Assembly: GCF_032586175.1 (NCBI RefSeq)
Contig: NZ_JAWHTE010000015.1
Location: 1-64,000 of the forward strand
DNA length: 64,000 nt
Direction of reading: 5' to 3'
From: Ovoidimarina sediminis
Lineage (GTDB): Bacteria; Pseudomonadota; Alphaproteobacteria; Rhodobacterales; Rhodobacteraceae
Position numbers and translations under genes: made by a program. Positions 1 through 7,972 of the stretch are shown here, piece after piece. How positions within the stretch are numbered: the first letter of the stretch is position 1; every line of letters begins with the position of its first letter. The notes beneath the pieces are model-generated. The model had not been told where the DNA came from and ran no database searches. It was given only the letters and a program-made list of their open reading frames with translations.

Positions 1-571
1 ATCTATACTCACCCGAAGAGTGTTGGAACTACTTCAGGGCTGCCGGATATGTCTCAGGTTAAAGGCCGGATGCTTTAAAGCCTTATTTTACAACGACGGA
101 GAAATTATCGGAAGACCTCTGGAATCCGGGTGTCCGGTATTCCTCATGGCCAGAACGCGTTTGCATGTCATTTCCTGCGCTTCCACGTATGCGGCGTGGG
201 GGGGGCCTTCAGGCCAATGCTGGGTGGGATGAGTCGGGGTTGGCCTTGCCGGAGTGTTTCCATCTTTCACCAAGTCTTTCACCAAGCAGATGGAGCGTTG
301 GCCAAAGCTTCGAGCTTCATGTTTCCGCTTCCGCGCTCGAGGCAATGACGAGGCGATATTGCCAGGCGTGGTGTGCCTTGGACCGAAGCTCTGCGCCTAC
401 CCTTTGCATCCGCGACGGGGCGTGGGACGACACTGGTCGCGCGCATGGAACCGGTTTTCCATCAGTCGAGCGATCGCTACGCAGAGCGCAGTGGTTGCTT
501 GGGTTGGTTCACCGGAAAACAGGGGCCGGTTCCAGAGAAGGTGCAGCCCGTATTCCAGCCCCAGACAGGGC
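1..571. other. Gene-free stretch upstream of rplU
   Basis: I find no credible protein gene, tRNA or rRNA on either strand here. The first 130 bases are visibly A+T richer than the rest of the window. A perfect tandem duplication of the 12-mer TCTTTCACCAAG occupies 263-286. The rplU frame stays open upstream to about 254, but that extension has no ribosome-binding site and no resemblance to L21, so I treat it as non-coding. An untranslated RNA or the remains of a decayed gene cannot be excluded. Confidence 0.5.
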
Positions 572-600
572 TTGACTTGCGATGCGCTTCCACCGATAAG
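572..600 (+). promoter_or_regulatory. Sigma-70-type promoter of rplU-rpmA
   Basis: A -35 element TTGACT (572-577) is separated by exactly 17 bases from a -10 element GATAAG (595-600, four of six consensus bases). It points towards rplU and would give a leader of roughly 130 nucleotides. This is the best promoter-like pair in the 740-base upstream region. The assignment rests on sequence pattern only. Confidence 0.55.
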
Positions 601-609
601 CGCGGCCCT

Positions 610-640
610 GAGGCGGGCTTATCCCGCCTCGCTCTGTTTT
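610..640 (+). terminator. Terminator-like hairpin in the rplU leader
   Basis: A perfect 8-bp stem, GAGGCGGG (610-617) with CCCGCCTC (623-630), encloses a 5-base loop and is followed by GCTCTGTTTT. It lies just downstream of the predicted promoter and about 100 bases before the rplU start, so it sits inside the leader transcript. It could be an attenuator for the ribosomal-protein operon, or the terminator of an upstream transcript or small RNA. Confidence 0.5.
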
Positions 641-739
641 GACATCATGACGCCCTCAGCGGGGCGCGCTGTCCGAGGCGGCGGAAGCCGGAACACCCGG
701 AAGGGGGCCACAGGACGCGGGAAACGAAGGAAGATCAAG

Positions 740-1423
740 ATGTTTGCGGTCCTCAAGACCGGCGGCAAGCAATACCGGGTTCAGGCGGGCGATGTGCTCC
801 GCGTCGAGAAACTCGCAGCAGATGCCGGCGAAAAAGTTCAGTTCAACGATATTCTCATGGTCGGCTCGACCGTGGGCACGCCGTTCGTTGACGGTGCGGC
901 CGTGCAGGCCGAGGTGATCGATCAGATCAAGGGCGACAAGGTTATCCACTTCGTGAAGCGCCGCCGGAAGCACGGCTCGAAGCGCACGAAGGGTCATCGC
1001 CAGCAGCTGACGCTTCTGCGGGTGACGGACATCCTCGAAAAGGGTGGCGACAAGTCCGGCGTGAAGATCGCGCTCGGGGCCGCCGCGGCCGTCGCCGCCG
1101 GTGTCGTCGCGACCGCCGCCGTTGCCGCCGCCACCTCGAAGAAGAAAGAGGACGCGCCGAAAGCCGAAGCCAAGAAGGCCGAAACGCCCAAGGCTGCGCC
1201 GAAGGCGGACGCCGCGGGTGCGGACGATCTGAAGCAGCTTTCGGGCGTGGGCCCGGCGCTTGAGAAGAAGCTTCACGCCGCGGGCATCACGAGCTTTGCG
1301 CAGATCGCCGCGTGGTCGGAAGACGATATCGCGAAATTCGACGAAGAGCTGTCCTTCAAGGGCCGCATCGAACGCGAAGGCTGGGTCGAGCAGGCCAAAG
1401 CACTCGCCGCTGAAAAGGAGTAA
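740..1423 (+). CDS. rplU: 50S ribosomal protein L21 with C-terminal helix-hairpin-helix extension
   Basis: This 227-residue protein begins with a full L21 domain (about residues 1-103, opening MFAVLKTGGKQYRV), a component of the large ribosomal subunit. L21 is normally about 100-105 residues. The second half is an Ala/Lys-rich linker (about 104-160) and then a helix-hairpin-helix-like segment starting near residue 162 (LKQLSGVGPALEKKL). Extended L21 proteins of this kind occur in Rhodobacterales. The ATG at 740 matches the L21 amino terminus and is preceded by GAAGGAAG. rpmA follows after 6 bases, so the two are co-transcribed. What the extension does is unknown. Confidence 0.95.
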   Translation: MFAVLKTGGKQYRVQAGDVLRVEKLAADAGEKVQFNDILMVGSTVGTPFVDGAAVQAEVIDQIKGDKVIHFVKRRRKHGSKRTKGHRQQLTLLRVTDILEKGGDKSGVKIALGAAAAVAAGVVATAAVAAATSKKKEDAPKAEAKKAETPKAAPKADAAGADDLKQLSGVGPALEKKLHAAGITSFAQIAAWSEDDIAKFDEELSFKGRIEREGWVEQAKALAAEKE

Positions 1424-1429
1424 CCGGAT

Positions 1430-1699
1430 ATGGCACACAAGAAAGCAGGCGGTTCCAGCCGTAACGGCCGCGACAGTGCCGGCCGTCGCCTTGGCGTGAA
1501 GCTTTTTGGCGGGCAGTCGGCCATTCCCGGTAACATCATCGTGCGCCAGCGCGGCACGAAGTTCTGGCCGGGCGAAGGCGTGGGCATCGGCAAGGATCAT
1601 ACGATCTTCGCAACGGTTGAAGGCGCCGTGACCTTCCATAAAGGTTTGAAAGGCCGTACATTTATCTCGGTCCTCCCAACGGCGGAGGCCGCGGAGTAG
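1430..1699 (+). CDS. rpmA: 50S ribosomal protein L27
   Basis: An 89-residue basic protein with the canonical L27 start MAHKKAGGSSRNGRDS, the segment that reaches the peptidyl-transferase centre. The length and the GRDSAGRRLGVK and FWPGEGVGIGKDHTIFA motifs match bacterial L27. It sits directly after rplU, as in most bacteria, and is followed by a strong intrinsic terminator, so rplU-rpmA can end as a two-gene transcript. Confidence 0.98.
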   Translation: MAHKKAGGSSRNGRDSAGRRLGVKLFGGQSAIPGNIIVRQRGTKFWPGEGVGIGKDHTIFATVEGAVTFHKGLKGRTFISVLPTAEAAE

Positions 1700-1732
1700 C
1701 CGATAGAACCCGGGTTCGAGAAAACCAGAAGA

Positions 1733-1770
1733 GGGGGATCGGCAGACCGCCGGTCCCCCTTGGTCTTTCT
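1733..1770 (+). terminator. Intrinsic terminator after rpmA
   Basis: An 11-bp stem (1733-1743 with 1749-1759, one G-T wobble) carries a 5-base loop AGACC and is followed by TTGGTCTTTCT. It lies 34 bases after the rpmA stop codon. The position and stability fit a terminator or strong attenuator between the ribosomal genes and the downstream acetyltransferase-obgE-pro genes. Confidence 0.8.
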
Positions 1771-1875
1771 GAGCCCAGGGCCCGCGTCATCTTGCGAGGC
1801 AAGCGCGAGATGCCCACCTGATTGAGGTGGGAAAGCCGGGCCCCGCAATACCAGCGCTTCTGGAGGAGGAAGCCG

Positions 1876-2415
1876 ATGAAGATTGATCTGATCGTCAACC
1901 AGGCGACGATCGAGACCGAACGCTTCGCGCTGCGGCCCGTGCGCCGCTCGGATGCCGGTCTGTTGAGTATGTATGCCTCGGATGCCCGGATCGCGACCAT
2001 GACGCGCTCCATCCCGCACCCGCTTCCGCCCGGCGCGACGGAGGCGTTCATCGAACGCGCGATGTCGGAGGACCGGGCCGAGGACGTCTGGATCATCGAC
2101 GGATCGAGCGCGGGACATGGCGAGGTTCTCGGCACGGTCGGGCTGAAGAAGATGGACCGGGCGCAATCCGAGATCGGTTACTGGATCGCGCCGGCCTTCT
2201 GGAACACCGGGCTTGCCTCGGAAGCCGTGCGGGCCCTGATCGACGCGAACCCCAATGGCGACGACGCCTATTTCGCGAGCGTGTTTCAGGACAACCCGGC
2301 CTCGGCGCGCGTTCTGACCAATGCGGGCTTCGAATATATCGGGGATGCCGAAACCTTCTCGGTCGCCCGCGGCGCCAACCTGCCCACCTGGACCTATATC
2401 CTCAAACTCTCCTGA
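1876..2415 (+). CDS. GNAT-family N-acetyltransferase (RimJ/RimL type)
   Basis: A 179-residue single-domain GNAT protein predicted to move an acetyl group from acetyl-CoA to an unidentified amine. The RimJ/RimL-type opening (TERFALRPVRRSDAGLL), the central IGYWIAPAFWNTGLASEAVRA that forms the CoA-binding region, and the DNPASARVLTNAGFEYIG motif are clear. I chose the ATG at 1876 because TGGAGGAGGA lies just before it; an earlier in-frame start lacks this. It is followed after 14 bases by a second GNAT gene, so both probably share a transcript with obgE. The substrate cannot be inferred. Confidence 0.85.
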   Translation: MKIDLIVNQATIETERFALRPVRRSDAGLLSMYASDARIATMTRSIPHPLPPGATEAFIERAMSEDRAEDVWIIDGSSAGHGEVLGTVGLKKMDRAQSEIGYWIAPAFWNTGLASEAVRALIDANPNGDDAYFASVFQDNPASARVLTNAGFEYIGDAETFSVARGANLPTWTYILKLS

Positions 2416-2429
2416 AGGACCGCGCGGCC

Positions 2430-3467
2430 ATGGCGGTGTCGGATCACGCATATATCTCGACACCGCGGCTTCGGTTGACCCCGGTGGGCGATGGCGACCC
2501 GGTGGAAGTGGCCGAGGCGATCGGGAATTACGACGTCGCCCGCTGGCTGGGCCGTGTGCCGTACCCCTATCGCCCGGCGGATGCAGAGGCGTTCATGGCC
2601 GCGAACGCGCATCTCGTGGGCAAGGTGTGGTTCATCTACGACCGTGAGGGGCTTGTCGGCGGAATAGGGATCGACGGCGAACTTGGATACTGGCTGGCGC
2701 GCACCGCCTGGGGGCAGGGCTATGCCACCGAAGCCTGCGACGCGGTGCTGGATGCGCATTTCTCGGATCCGGCGGCGGAAAGCCTTCTGTCGGGGCATTA
2801 TCCGGGCAACCACCGCTCGGCCACCGTCCTGCGGAAGCTGGGCTTCGTCTATACCGGCCGGCGGCCCGTCCAGGCGCAGGCGCTGGCGCAGACGGTCGAG
2901 GGGCACGAACTCTTGCTCACACGGGACGCGTGGGAGGCCCGGCGTAACATCCTGATCCGCACCGAACGGCTGACCTTGCGGCCCCTGCGCGATGCCGACT
3001 GGCGGCAGATGCAGAAGCTGGGGGGCGTGCCCGAAGTGGCGCGGATGATGCTGATGCTGACCGTCCCCTGGCCCGAGGCCGCGGTGCGCCAGTGGATCGC
3101 CACCTCGGCCTTCCGCGGGCGGCCCGGCTACCGGCTTGCCGTCGAGCGGAACGACGGCGGGCTGATCGGATCCGTGGGGTTCGGGCCCGATCATTCGCTG
3201 AACTACATGATCGACAGGCGGTTCTGGGGCCGAGGTTATGCAAGCGAGGCGGTTCGGGCCTTCCTGGCAGATCTCTTTGCGCGGTTTCCCGAAATCGACG
3301 TGATCGAGGCCGATCATTTCGCCGACAACCCCGCCTCGGGAGCGGTTTTGCGGAAACTTGGCTTCGAGAAAACCGGAACCGGGCTTGGCGCGTCGAAGGC
3401 GCGGGTTGAGCGCGCGCCCAATGTCCTCTATCGCCTCTCGCGGGAGGCCTTCAGGACAGCGCCATGA
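2430..3467 (+). CDS. Tandem two-domain GNAT acetyltransferase
   Basis: A 345-residue protein made of two complete GNAT domains. The first spans about residues 5-165 (YWLARTAWGQGYATEACDAV and GNHRSATVLRKLGF) and the second about 170-340 (RTERLTLRPL, MIDRRFWGRGYASEAVRAF, DNPASGAVLRKLGF). Both keep the CoA-binding G/A-rich turn and the C-terminal N-P-A-S/R-S-A-motif, so neither looks degenerate. The stop overlaps the obgE start by 4 bases (ATGA), suggesting translational coupling. The substrate is unknown; RimJ/RimL-like proteins often act on protein amino termini. Confidence 0.85.
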   Translation: MAVSDHAYISTPRLRLTPVGDGDPVEVAEAIGNYDVARWLGRVPYPYRPADAEAFMAANAHLVGKVWFIYDREGLVGGIGIDGELGYWLARTAWGQGYATEACDAVLDAHFSDPAAESLLSGHYPGNHRSATVLRKLGFVYTGRRPVQAQALAQTVEGHELLLTRDAWEARRNILIRTERLTLRPLRDADWRQMQKLGGVPEVARMMLMLTVPWPEAAVRQWIATSAFRGRPGYRLAVERNDGGLIGSVGFGPDHSLNYMIDRRFWGRGYASEAVRAFLADLFARFPEIDVIEADHFADNPASGAVLRKLGFEKTGTGLGASKARVERAPNVLYRLSREAFRTAP

Positions 3468-4498
3468 AATTTCTCGATCTCGCGAAAGTCTATATCCGGT
3501 CAGGCAGCGGCGGAAACGGGTGCACCTCGTTCCGGCGCGAGAAGTTCATCGAATTCGGCGGGCCCGATGGCGGCGACGGCGGCCGGGGCGGCGATGTCTG
3601 GGCCGAGGCGGTTGAGGGGCTGAACACGCTGATCGACTTCCGCTATCAGCAGCACTTCTTCGCCAAGAACGGGCGTCCGGGGCAGGGAAGCCAGAAGACG
3701 GGTGCGTCCGGCGCCGATATCGTGCTCAGAGTGCCGGTGGGAACCGAGATCCTCGATGAGGATGAGGAAACGGTGATCGCCGATCTTACCGGCGTGGGCG
3801 AACGTGTGCTTCTGGCCAAGGGCGGGAATGGCGGGTTCGGAAACCTGCATTTCAAGACATCCACGAACCAGGCGCCGCGGCGGGCGAACCCCGGGCAACC
3901 GGGGGTGGAGCGGACGCTGTGGCTGAGGCTGAAGCTGATTGCCGATGTGGGCCTTCTGGGCCTGCCCAATGCGGGAAAGTCGACCTTCCTGGCCGCAACC
4001 TCGAACGCGCGGCCCAAGATCGCGGATTACCCCTTCACCACGCTGCACCCCAATCTCGGGGTCGTGGGCGTCGACGAAGTTGAATTCGTGGTGGCCGATA
4101 TCCCGGGGCTGATCGAGGGCGCGCACGAGGGGCGGGGGATCGGCGACCGGTTCCTGGGCCATGTGGAACGCTGCGCAGTGCTTCTGCACCTTGTCGACGG
4201 CACGTCGGAGGATGTGGCGGGCGATTGGGAAACGATCATCACCGAGCTTGAGGCCTATGGCGGCGCGCTGGCGGAAAAACCGCGGATCACGGCGCTGAAC
4301 AAGATCGACGCGCTGACCGAGGAGGAGCGCGGGGCGAAGCGGGCAGAGCTTGCGGAGGTCGCGGGCGAGGTTCGGCTGATGTCGGGCGTGTCGAAGGAAG
4401 GCGTCGAGGATGTACTGCGCGCGCTGCGCCGGCAGATCGATGCCCATCGCCGGGCCGAGAAGGATGCCACCGAGGATCCGGCGCCGTGGCGGCCCTGA
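3464..4498 (+). CDS. obgE: GTPase Obg (CgtA)
   Basis: A 344-residue essential GTPase that binds the 50S subunit and links ribosome maturation to the stress response. It has the glycine-rich Obg fold (about 1-160, KVYIRSGSGGNGCTSFRREKF) followed by a G domain with P-loop GLPNAGKS at residues 166-173, switch region DYPFTTLHPNLG, DIPGLIEGAHEGRG and NKID. It lacks the long C-terminal domain of Firmicutes Obg and ends in an acidic/basic tail, as usual in proteobacteria. It overlaps the preceding gene by 4 bases and proB by 13 bases. Confidence 0.97.
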   Translation: MKFLDLAKVYIRSGSGGNGCTSFRREKFIEFGGPDGGDGGRGGDVWAEAVEGLNTLIDFRYQQHFFAKNGRPGQGSQKTGASGADIVLRVPVGTEILDEDEETVIADLTGVGERVLLAKGGNGGFGNLHFKTSTNQAPRRANPGQPGVERTLWLRLKLIADVGLLGLPNAGKSTFLAATSNARPKIADYPFTTLHPNLGVVGVDEVEFVVADIPGLIEGAHEGRGIGDRFLGHVERCAVLLHLVDGTSEDVAGDWETIITELEAYGGALAEKPRITALNKIDALTEEERGAKRAELAEVAGEVRLMSGVSKEGVEDVLRALRRQIDAHRRAEKDATEDPAPWRP

Positions 4499-5583
4499 CC
4501 CGATCGAAACGGCTGGTCGTCAAGATCGGCTCTTCGCTTCTTGTCGAGGGTGGCACGCTTCGGGGCGACTGGCTCCGCGCACTCTGTGAAGACGTGGCTT
4601 GGCTTGCGGGCGGCGGCGCGCAGGTGATCCTCGTGTCCTCGGGCTCCATCGCGCTCGGACGGGGAATTCTTGGCCTCTCAGGCCCGGCGCTGGCGCTCGA
4701 ACAGTCGCAGGCTGCGGCCGCCGTGGGGCAGATCCGGCTCGCACGGGCCTACGAAGAGGCGTTGGCACCCCACGGCCTGAAGGCCGCGCAGGTGCTTCTG
4801 ACGCTGGAAGACAGTGCCGACCGGCGGCGATACCTCAATGCACGCGCGACGCTCGAGACGCTTCTGGGCTTCGGCACGGTTCCGATCGTGAACGAGAACG
4901 ACACGGTGGCGACCGATGAGATCCGGTTCGGCGACAACGATCGGCTGGCGGCGCAGATCGCGGTGACGGTTGGGGCCGATACGCTGGTGCTTCTGTCCGA
5001 TGTCGACGGGCTTTACACCGCGAACCCGAAGGATGATCCGGACGCGACGCGGCTGGACGAGGTTACACGGATCACGCCCGAGATCGAGGCGATGGCTGGT
5101 GATGCCGGATCGGGCCTGTCACGGGGCGGGATGAAAACGAAGGTGATGGCCGCGAAGACCGCCACAACGGGCGGCGCATCGATGGCGATCACCGAAGGAT
5201 CGACGCTTAACCCCTTGCGTGCGCTGGAAAATGGCGCCGCAGCCACCTGGTTCCGGCCCGAAACCGATCCGCAGGCCGCGCGCAAGAGGTGGATCGCGGC
5301 GATGAAGCCCCGGGGCGAGGTGTTCGTGGATGCGGGCGCGGCACGGGCGCTGGCGCAGGGCAAATCGCTCCTGCCCGCCGGTGTGGGCGTGATCTCCGGC
5401 GATTTCGGGCGGGGCGATCCGGTTGCAATCCTCGGGCCCGAGGGCCGCATCGGGCTTGGCCTCGCACGCTATACCGCCGACGAGGCGCGGGCGATCGCGG
5501 GCCACCAGTCCGGTGACATCGAGGGTATTCTGGGCTATCCCGGCCGGGCGGCGCTCATCCACCGCGATGACATGGTTCTTTGA
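4486..5583 (+). CDS. proB: Glutamate 5-kinase
   Basis: A 365-residue enzyme that phosphorylates glutamate to glutamyl 5-phosphate, the first and feedback-regulated step of proline synthesis. The amino-acid kinase domain (about 1-255) shows KIGSSLLV, VSSGSIALG, NENDTVATDEIRFGDND and the GGMKTKVMAAK segment; a PUA domain covers the rest. The length is close to the E. coli enzyme. The start is GTG at 4486, 13 bases inside the end of obgE, which implies coupled translation. proA follows 10 bases later. Confidence 0.96.
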   Translation: MAALTRSKRLVVKIGSSLLVEGGTLRGDWLRALCEDVAWLAGGGAQVILVSSGSIALGRGILGLSGPALALEQSQAAAAVGQIRLARAYEEALAPHGLKAAQVLLTLEDSADRRRYLNARATLETLLGFGTVPIVNENDTVATDEIRFGDNDRLAAQIAVTVGADTLVLLSDVDGLYTANPKDDPDATRLDEVTRITPEIEAMAGDAGSGLSRGGMKTKVMAAKTATTGGASMAITEGSTLNPLRALENGAAATWFRPETDPQAARKRWIAAMKPRGEVFVDAGAARALAQGKSLLPAGVGVISGDFGRGDPVAILGPEGRIGLGLARYTADEARAIAGHQSGDIEGILGYPGRAALIHRDDMVL

Positions 5584-5593
5584 GGCAAGGCCA

Positions 5594-6859
5594 ATGAATG
5601 ACATGACCAATATTCCCGCCGTGATGGCCGAGATCGGGGCGAACGCGAAACGCGCGGCGGCACAGCTGGCCTTCGCGAGTGCCGAGCGCAAGCACGCCGC
5701 GCTGATCGGCGCGGCCGAGGCCGTCTGGGCGCGCCGGGCCGAGATCATCGAAGCCAATGCGAAGGATATGGAATACGGCCGCGAGAAGGGCCTGTCGCCG
5801 GCGATGCTCGACCGTCTGATGCTGGACGAAGACCGAATCCGCGGCATGGTCGATGGGCTTCGGACGGTTGCAGAGCAGCCCGATCCCGTGGGCGAGGTGA
5901 TCGCCGAGTGGGATATGGCCTCGGGCCTGCATATCCGGCGGGTCAGAACGCCCCTGGGGGTGGTGGGCGTAATCTACGAAAGCCGCCCGAACGTAACGGC
6001 TGACGCGGGTGCCCTGTGCCTCAAGGCCGGGAATGCGGTGATCCTCCGCGGCGGATCTGAAAGTTTTCATTCCTCCGGCGTGATCCATGCCTGCCTTGTC
6101 GACGGGCTCAAATCCGCGAACCTGCCGCCCACCGCGATCCAGCGGGTGCCGACGCGCGACCGCGCGGCGGTGCAAGAGATGCTGACGATGACCGATACGA
6201 TCGACGTGATCGTGCCGCGCGGCGGAAAGGGCCTTGTGGGCCTCGTCCAGCGCGAGGCGCGAGTACCGGTCTTCGCCCATCTTGAAGGCATCGTGCACAT
6301 CTATATCGACAAGGCGGCGGATCCCGAGAAGGCGCTTAAGGTGGTGCTGAACGCCAAGACCCGGCGCACGGGCATCTGCGGGGCGGCCGAGTGCCTTCTG
6401 ATCCACGAAGACGTGGCCGATACCATCGGGCAAGGCGTGATCCGCGCGCTGATCGATGCGGGCGTGGAGGTGCGGGCCGACGCGCGTCTTCAGGCCATCG
6501 ATGGCACGCATCCGGCGAGCGACGAGGATTGGGGCCACGAATACCTTGACATGAAGATCGCCGCGAAAGCCGTTCAGAACATTGATGAAGCCATCGCACA
6601 TATCCGCGAATTCGGATCCAGCCACACCGACGCCATCCTGACGGAGGACGACGCGGCGGCAGCGCGGTTCTTCACCGAGCTCGACAGCGCGATCCTGATG
6701 CGGAATGCCTCGACCCAGTTCGCCGATGGGGGCGAGTTCGGAATGGGGGCCGAGATCGGAATCGCGACGGGCAAGATGCACGCGCGCGGGCCCGTGGGCG
6801 CGGCGCAGCTGACCTCGTTCAAGTATCTCGTCGAAGGCGACGGCACGACACGGGGCTGA
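5594..6859 (+). CDS. proA: Glutamate-5-semialdehyde dehydrogenase
   Basis: A 421-residue NADPH-dependent reductase converting glutamyl 5-phosphate to glutamate 5-semialdehyde, the second step of proline synthesis. The ALDH-superfamily fold is evident from GVIYESRPNVTADAGALCLK, the catalytic Cys262 in TGICGAAECLL, and the C-terminal MHARGPVGAAQLTSFKY. The ATG at 5594 lies 10 bases after proB and matches the family amino terminus. It ends the rplU-obgE-pro block; the next gene belongs to an ABC importer about 100 bases downstream. Confidence 0.97.
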   Translation: MNDMTNIPAVMAEIGANAKRAAAQLAFASAERKHAALIGAAEAVWARRAEIIEANAKDMEYGREKGLSPAMLDRLMLDEDRIRGMVDGLRTVAEQPDPVGEVIAEWDMASGLHIRRVRTPLGVVGVIYESRPNVTADAGALCLKAGNAVILRGGSESFHSSGVIHACLVDGLKSANLPPTAIQRVPTRDRAAVQEMLTMTDTIDVIVPRGGKGLVGLVQREARVPVFAHLEGIVHIYIDKAADPEKALKVVLNAKTRRTGICGAAECLLIHEDVADTIGQGVIRALIDAGVEVRADARLQAIDGTHPASDEDWGHEYLDMKIAAKAVQNIDEAIAHIREFGSSHTDAILTEDDAAAARFFTELDSAILMRNASTQFADGGEFGMGAEIGIATGKMHARGPVGAAQLTSFKYLVEGDGTTRG

Positions 6860-6963
6860 TCCGGCGCGGCCGATTGACGAGGGCGCCCGAAACCTCTTCT
6901 CTGGGCGCCTGAAACGCGAAGAAGAACGACGCGCCACGAGGCGCGCGAAACAGGGAGATCACG

Positions 6964-7971
6964 ATGACGCTGAACAGACGCCAGTCCATGGGCTTGATGG
7001 CGGCCGCCATGGCCGCGCCCGCCCTTCCGGCCTATGCCAACACCAAGCTGAAGGTGGGCGCGCTGAGGTTCACAAGCCACGCGGCAAGCTTCGTGGCCTA
7101 TGAGCGGGGTTATTTCGCCGAAGAAGGGCTCGACGTCGAGTTCGAGTTCTTCCAGGCCGCGCAGCCGATGGCCGTGGCAATCGCGAGCGGGGATGCGGAT
7201 TTCGCCGTGACCGCGATTTCCGGCGGGCTGATCTCGCTGGCCGAAAAGGGCGCGGCCAAGGTGATCGGCGGGGCGCTGTCGGAAGAAAAGGGGATCGACG
7301 GCCAGATGATCCTCGCGTCGAACGCCGCGCACGAAGCGGGGCTGACCTCGCCCGCCGGGCTGGATGGCAAGAAATTCGGCGTGACGCAGGCCGGATCGTC
7401 CTTCCATTACATGGGGGCGAAGATCGCCGCCGCTGAGGGCGTAACGCCGGAATTCGTGCCGCTTCAGAAGGTGCCCGCGGTGATCGGTGCGCTGAAATCG
7501 GGCCAGATCGACGCCTGGACAATCGTGCCCCATATCGCAAAGCCGCTTGCCGGCTCGGGCGCGGTTCAGGCGATCGGAATGGTCGCCGATTACCTGCCCG
7601 ATTACCAGGTGACGACTGTCTTCACCTCCACCACCAATGCCGCCGAGGAACGCGCGAAGACAGAAGCCTTCCTGCGCGCCTTCTCGCGCGGGGCCGACGA
7701 TTTCAACGCGGCCCTCGTCGACAAGACGGCGGGCGATGACGCGCTCGAAGAGATGGTGAAGCTCATCCACCTCTACGTCTACACCGATCGCGAATATGAG
7801 AAGGCCAAGCCCTCGATCGTGAACGGGGCGATGCGGATCAACGCGAATGCCGCGCTCAACATGGCCTCGGTTCAGGATCAGGTTGACTGGTTCAAGGCCG
7901 AGGGGCTGGTGAAGGACAGCGTGACGACCGAGATGCTTGTCGATGCGTCCTATGTCGAGGTGATCTCCTGA
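6964..7971 (+). CDS. NMT1/THI5-type ABC substrate-binding protein
   Basis: A 335-residue periplasmic solute-binding protein of the SsuA/TauA/ThiY fold. Residues 1-26 form a signal peptide ending ALPAYA; the NRRQS stretch is only weakly twin-arginine-like. The mature part has the typical YERGYFAEEGLDVEFE and a repeated exposure to small charged ligands is expected for the family (nitrate, sulfonates, pyrimidine precursors). The ATPase and permease follow at once. No adjacent catabolic gene points to a substrate, so I do not assign one. Confidence 0.85.
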   Translation: MTLNRRQSMGLMAAAMAAPALPAYANTKLKVGALRFTSHAASFVAYERGYFAEEGLDVEFEFFQAAQPMAVAIASGDADFAVTAISGGLISLAEKGAAKVIGGALSEEKGIDGQMILASNAAHEAGLTSPAGLDGKKFGVTQAGSSFHYMGAKIAAAEGVTPEFVPLQKVPAVIGALKSGQIDAWTIVPHIAKPLAGSGAVQAIGMVADYLPDYQVTTVFTSTTNAAEERAKTEAFLRAFSRGADDFNAALVDKTAGDDALEEMVKLIHLYVYTDREYEKAKPSIVNGAMRINANAALNMASVQDQVDWFKAEGLVKDSVTTEMLVDASYVEVIS

Positions 7972-7972
7972 C

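Noticed and set aside
254..739. Upstream extension of the rplU frame by 162 codons
   Set aside because: It has no ribosome-binding site at its start, no similarity to L21, crosses a probable promoter and hairpin, and the ATG at 740 gives the standard L21 amino terminus.
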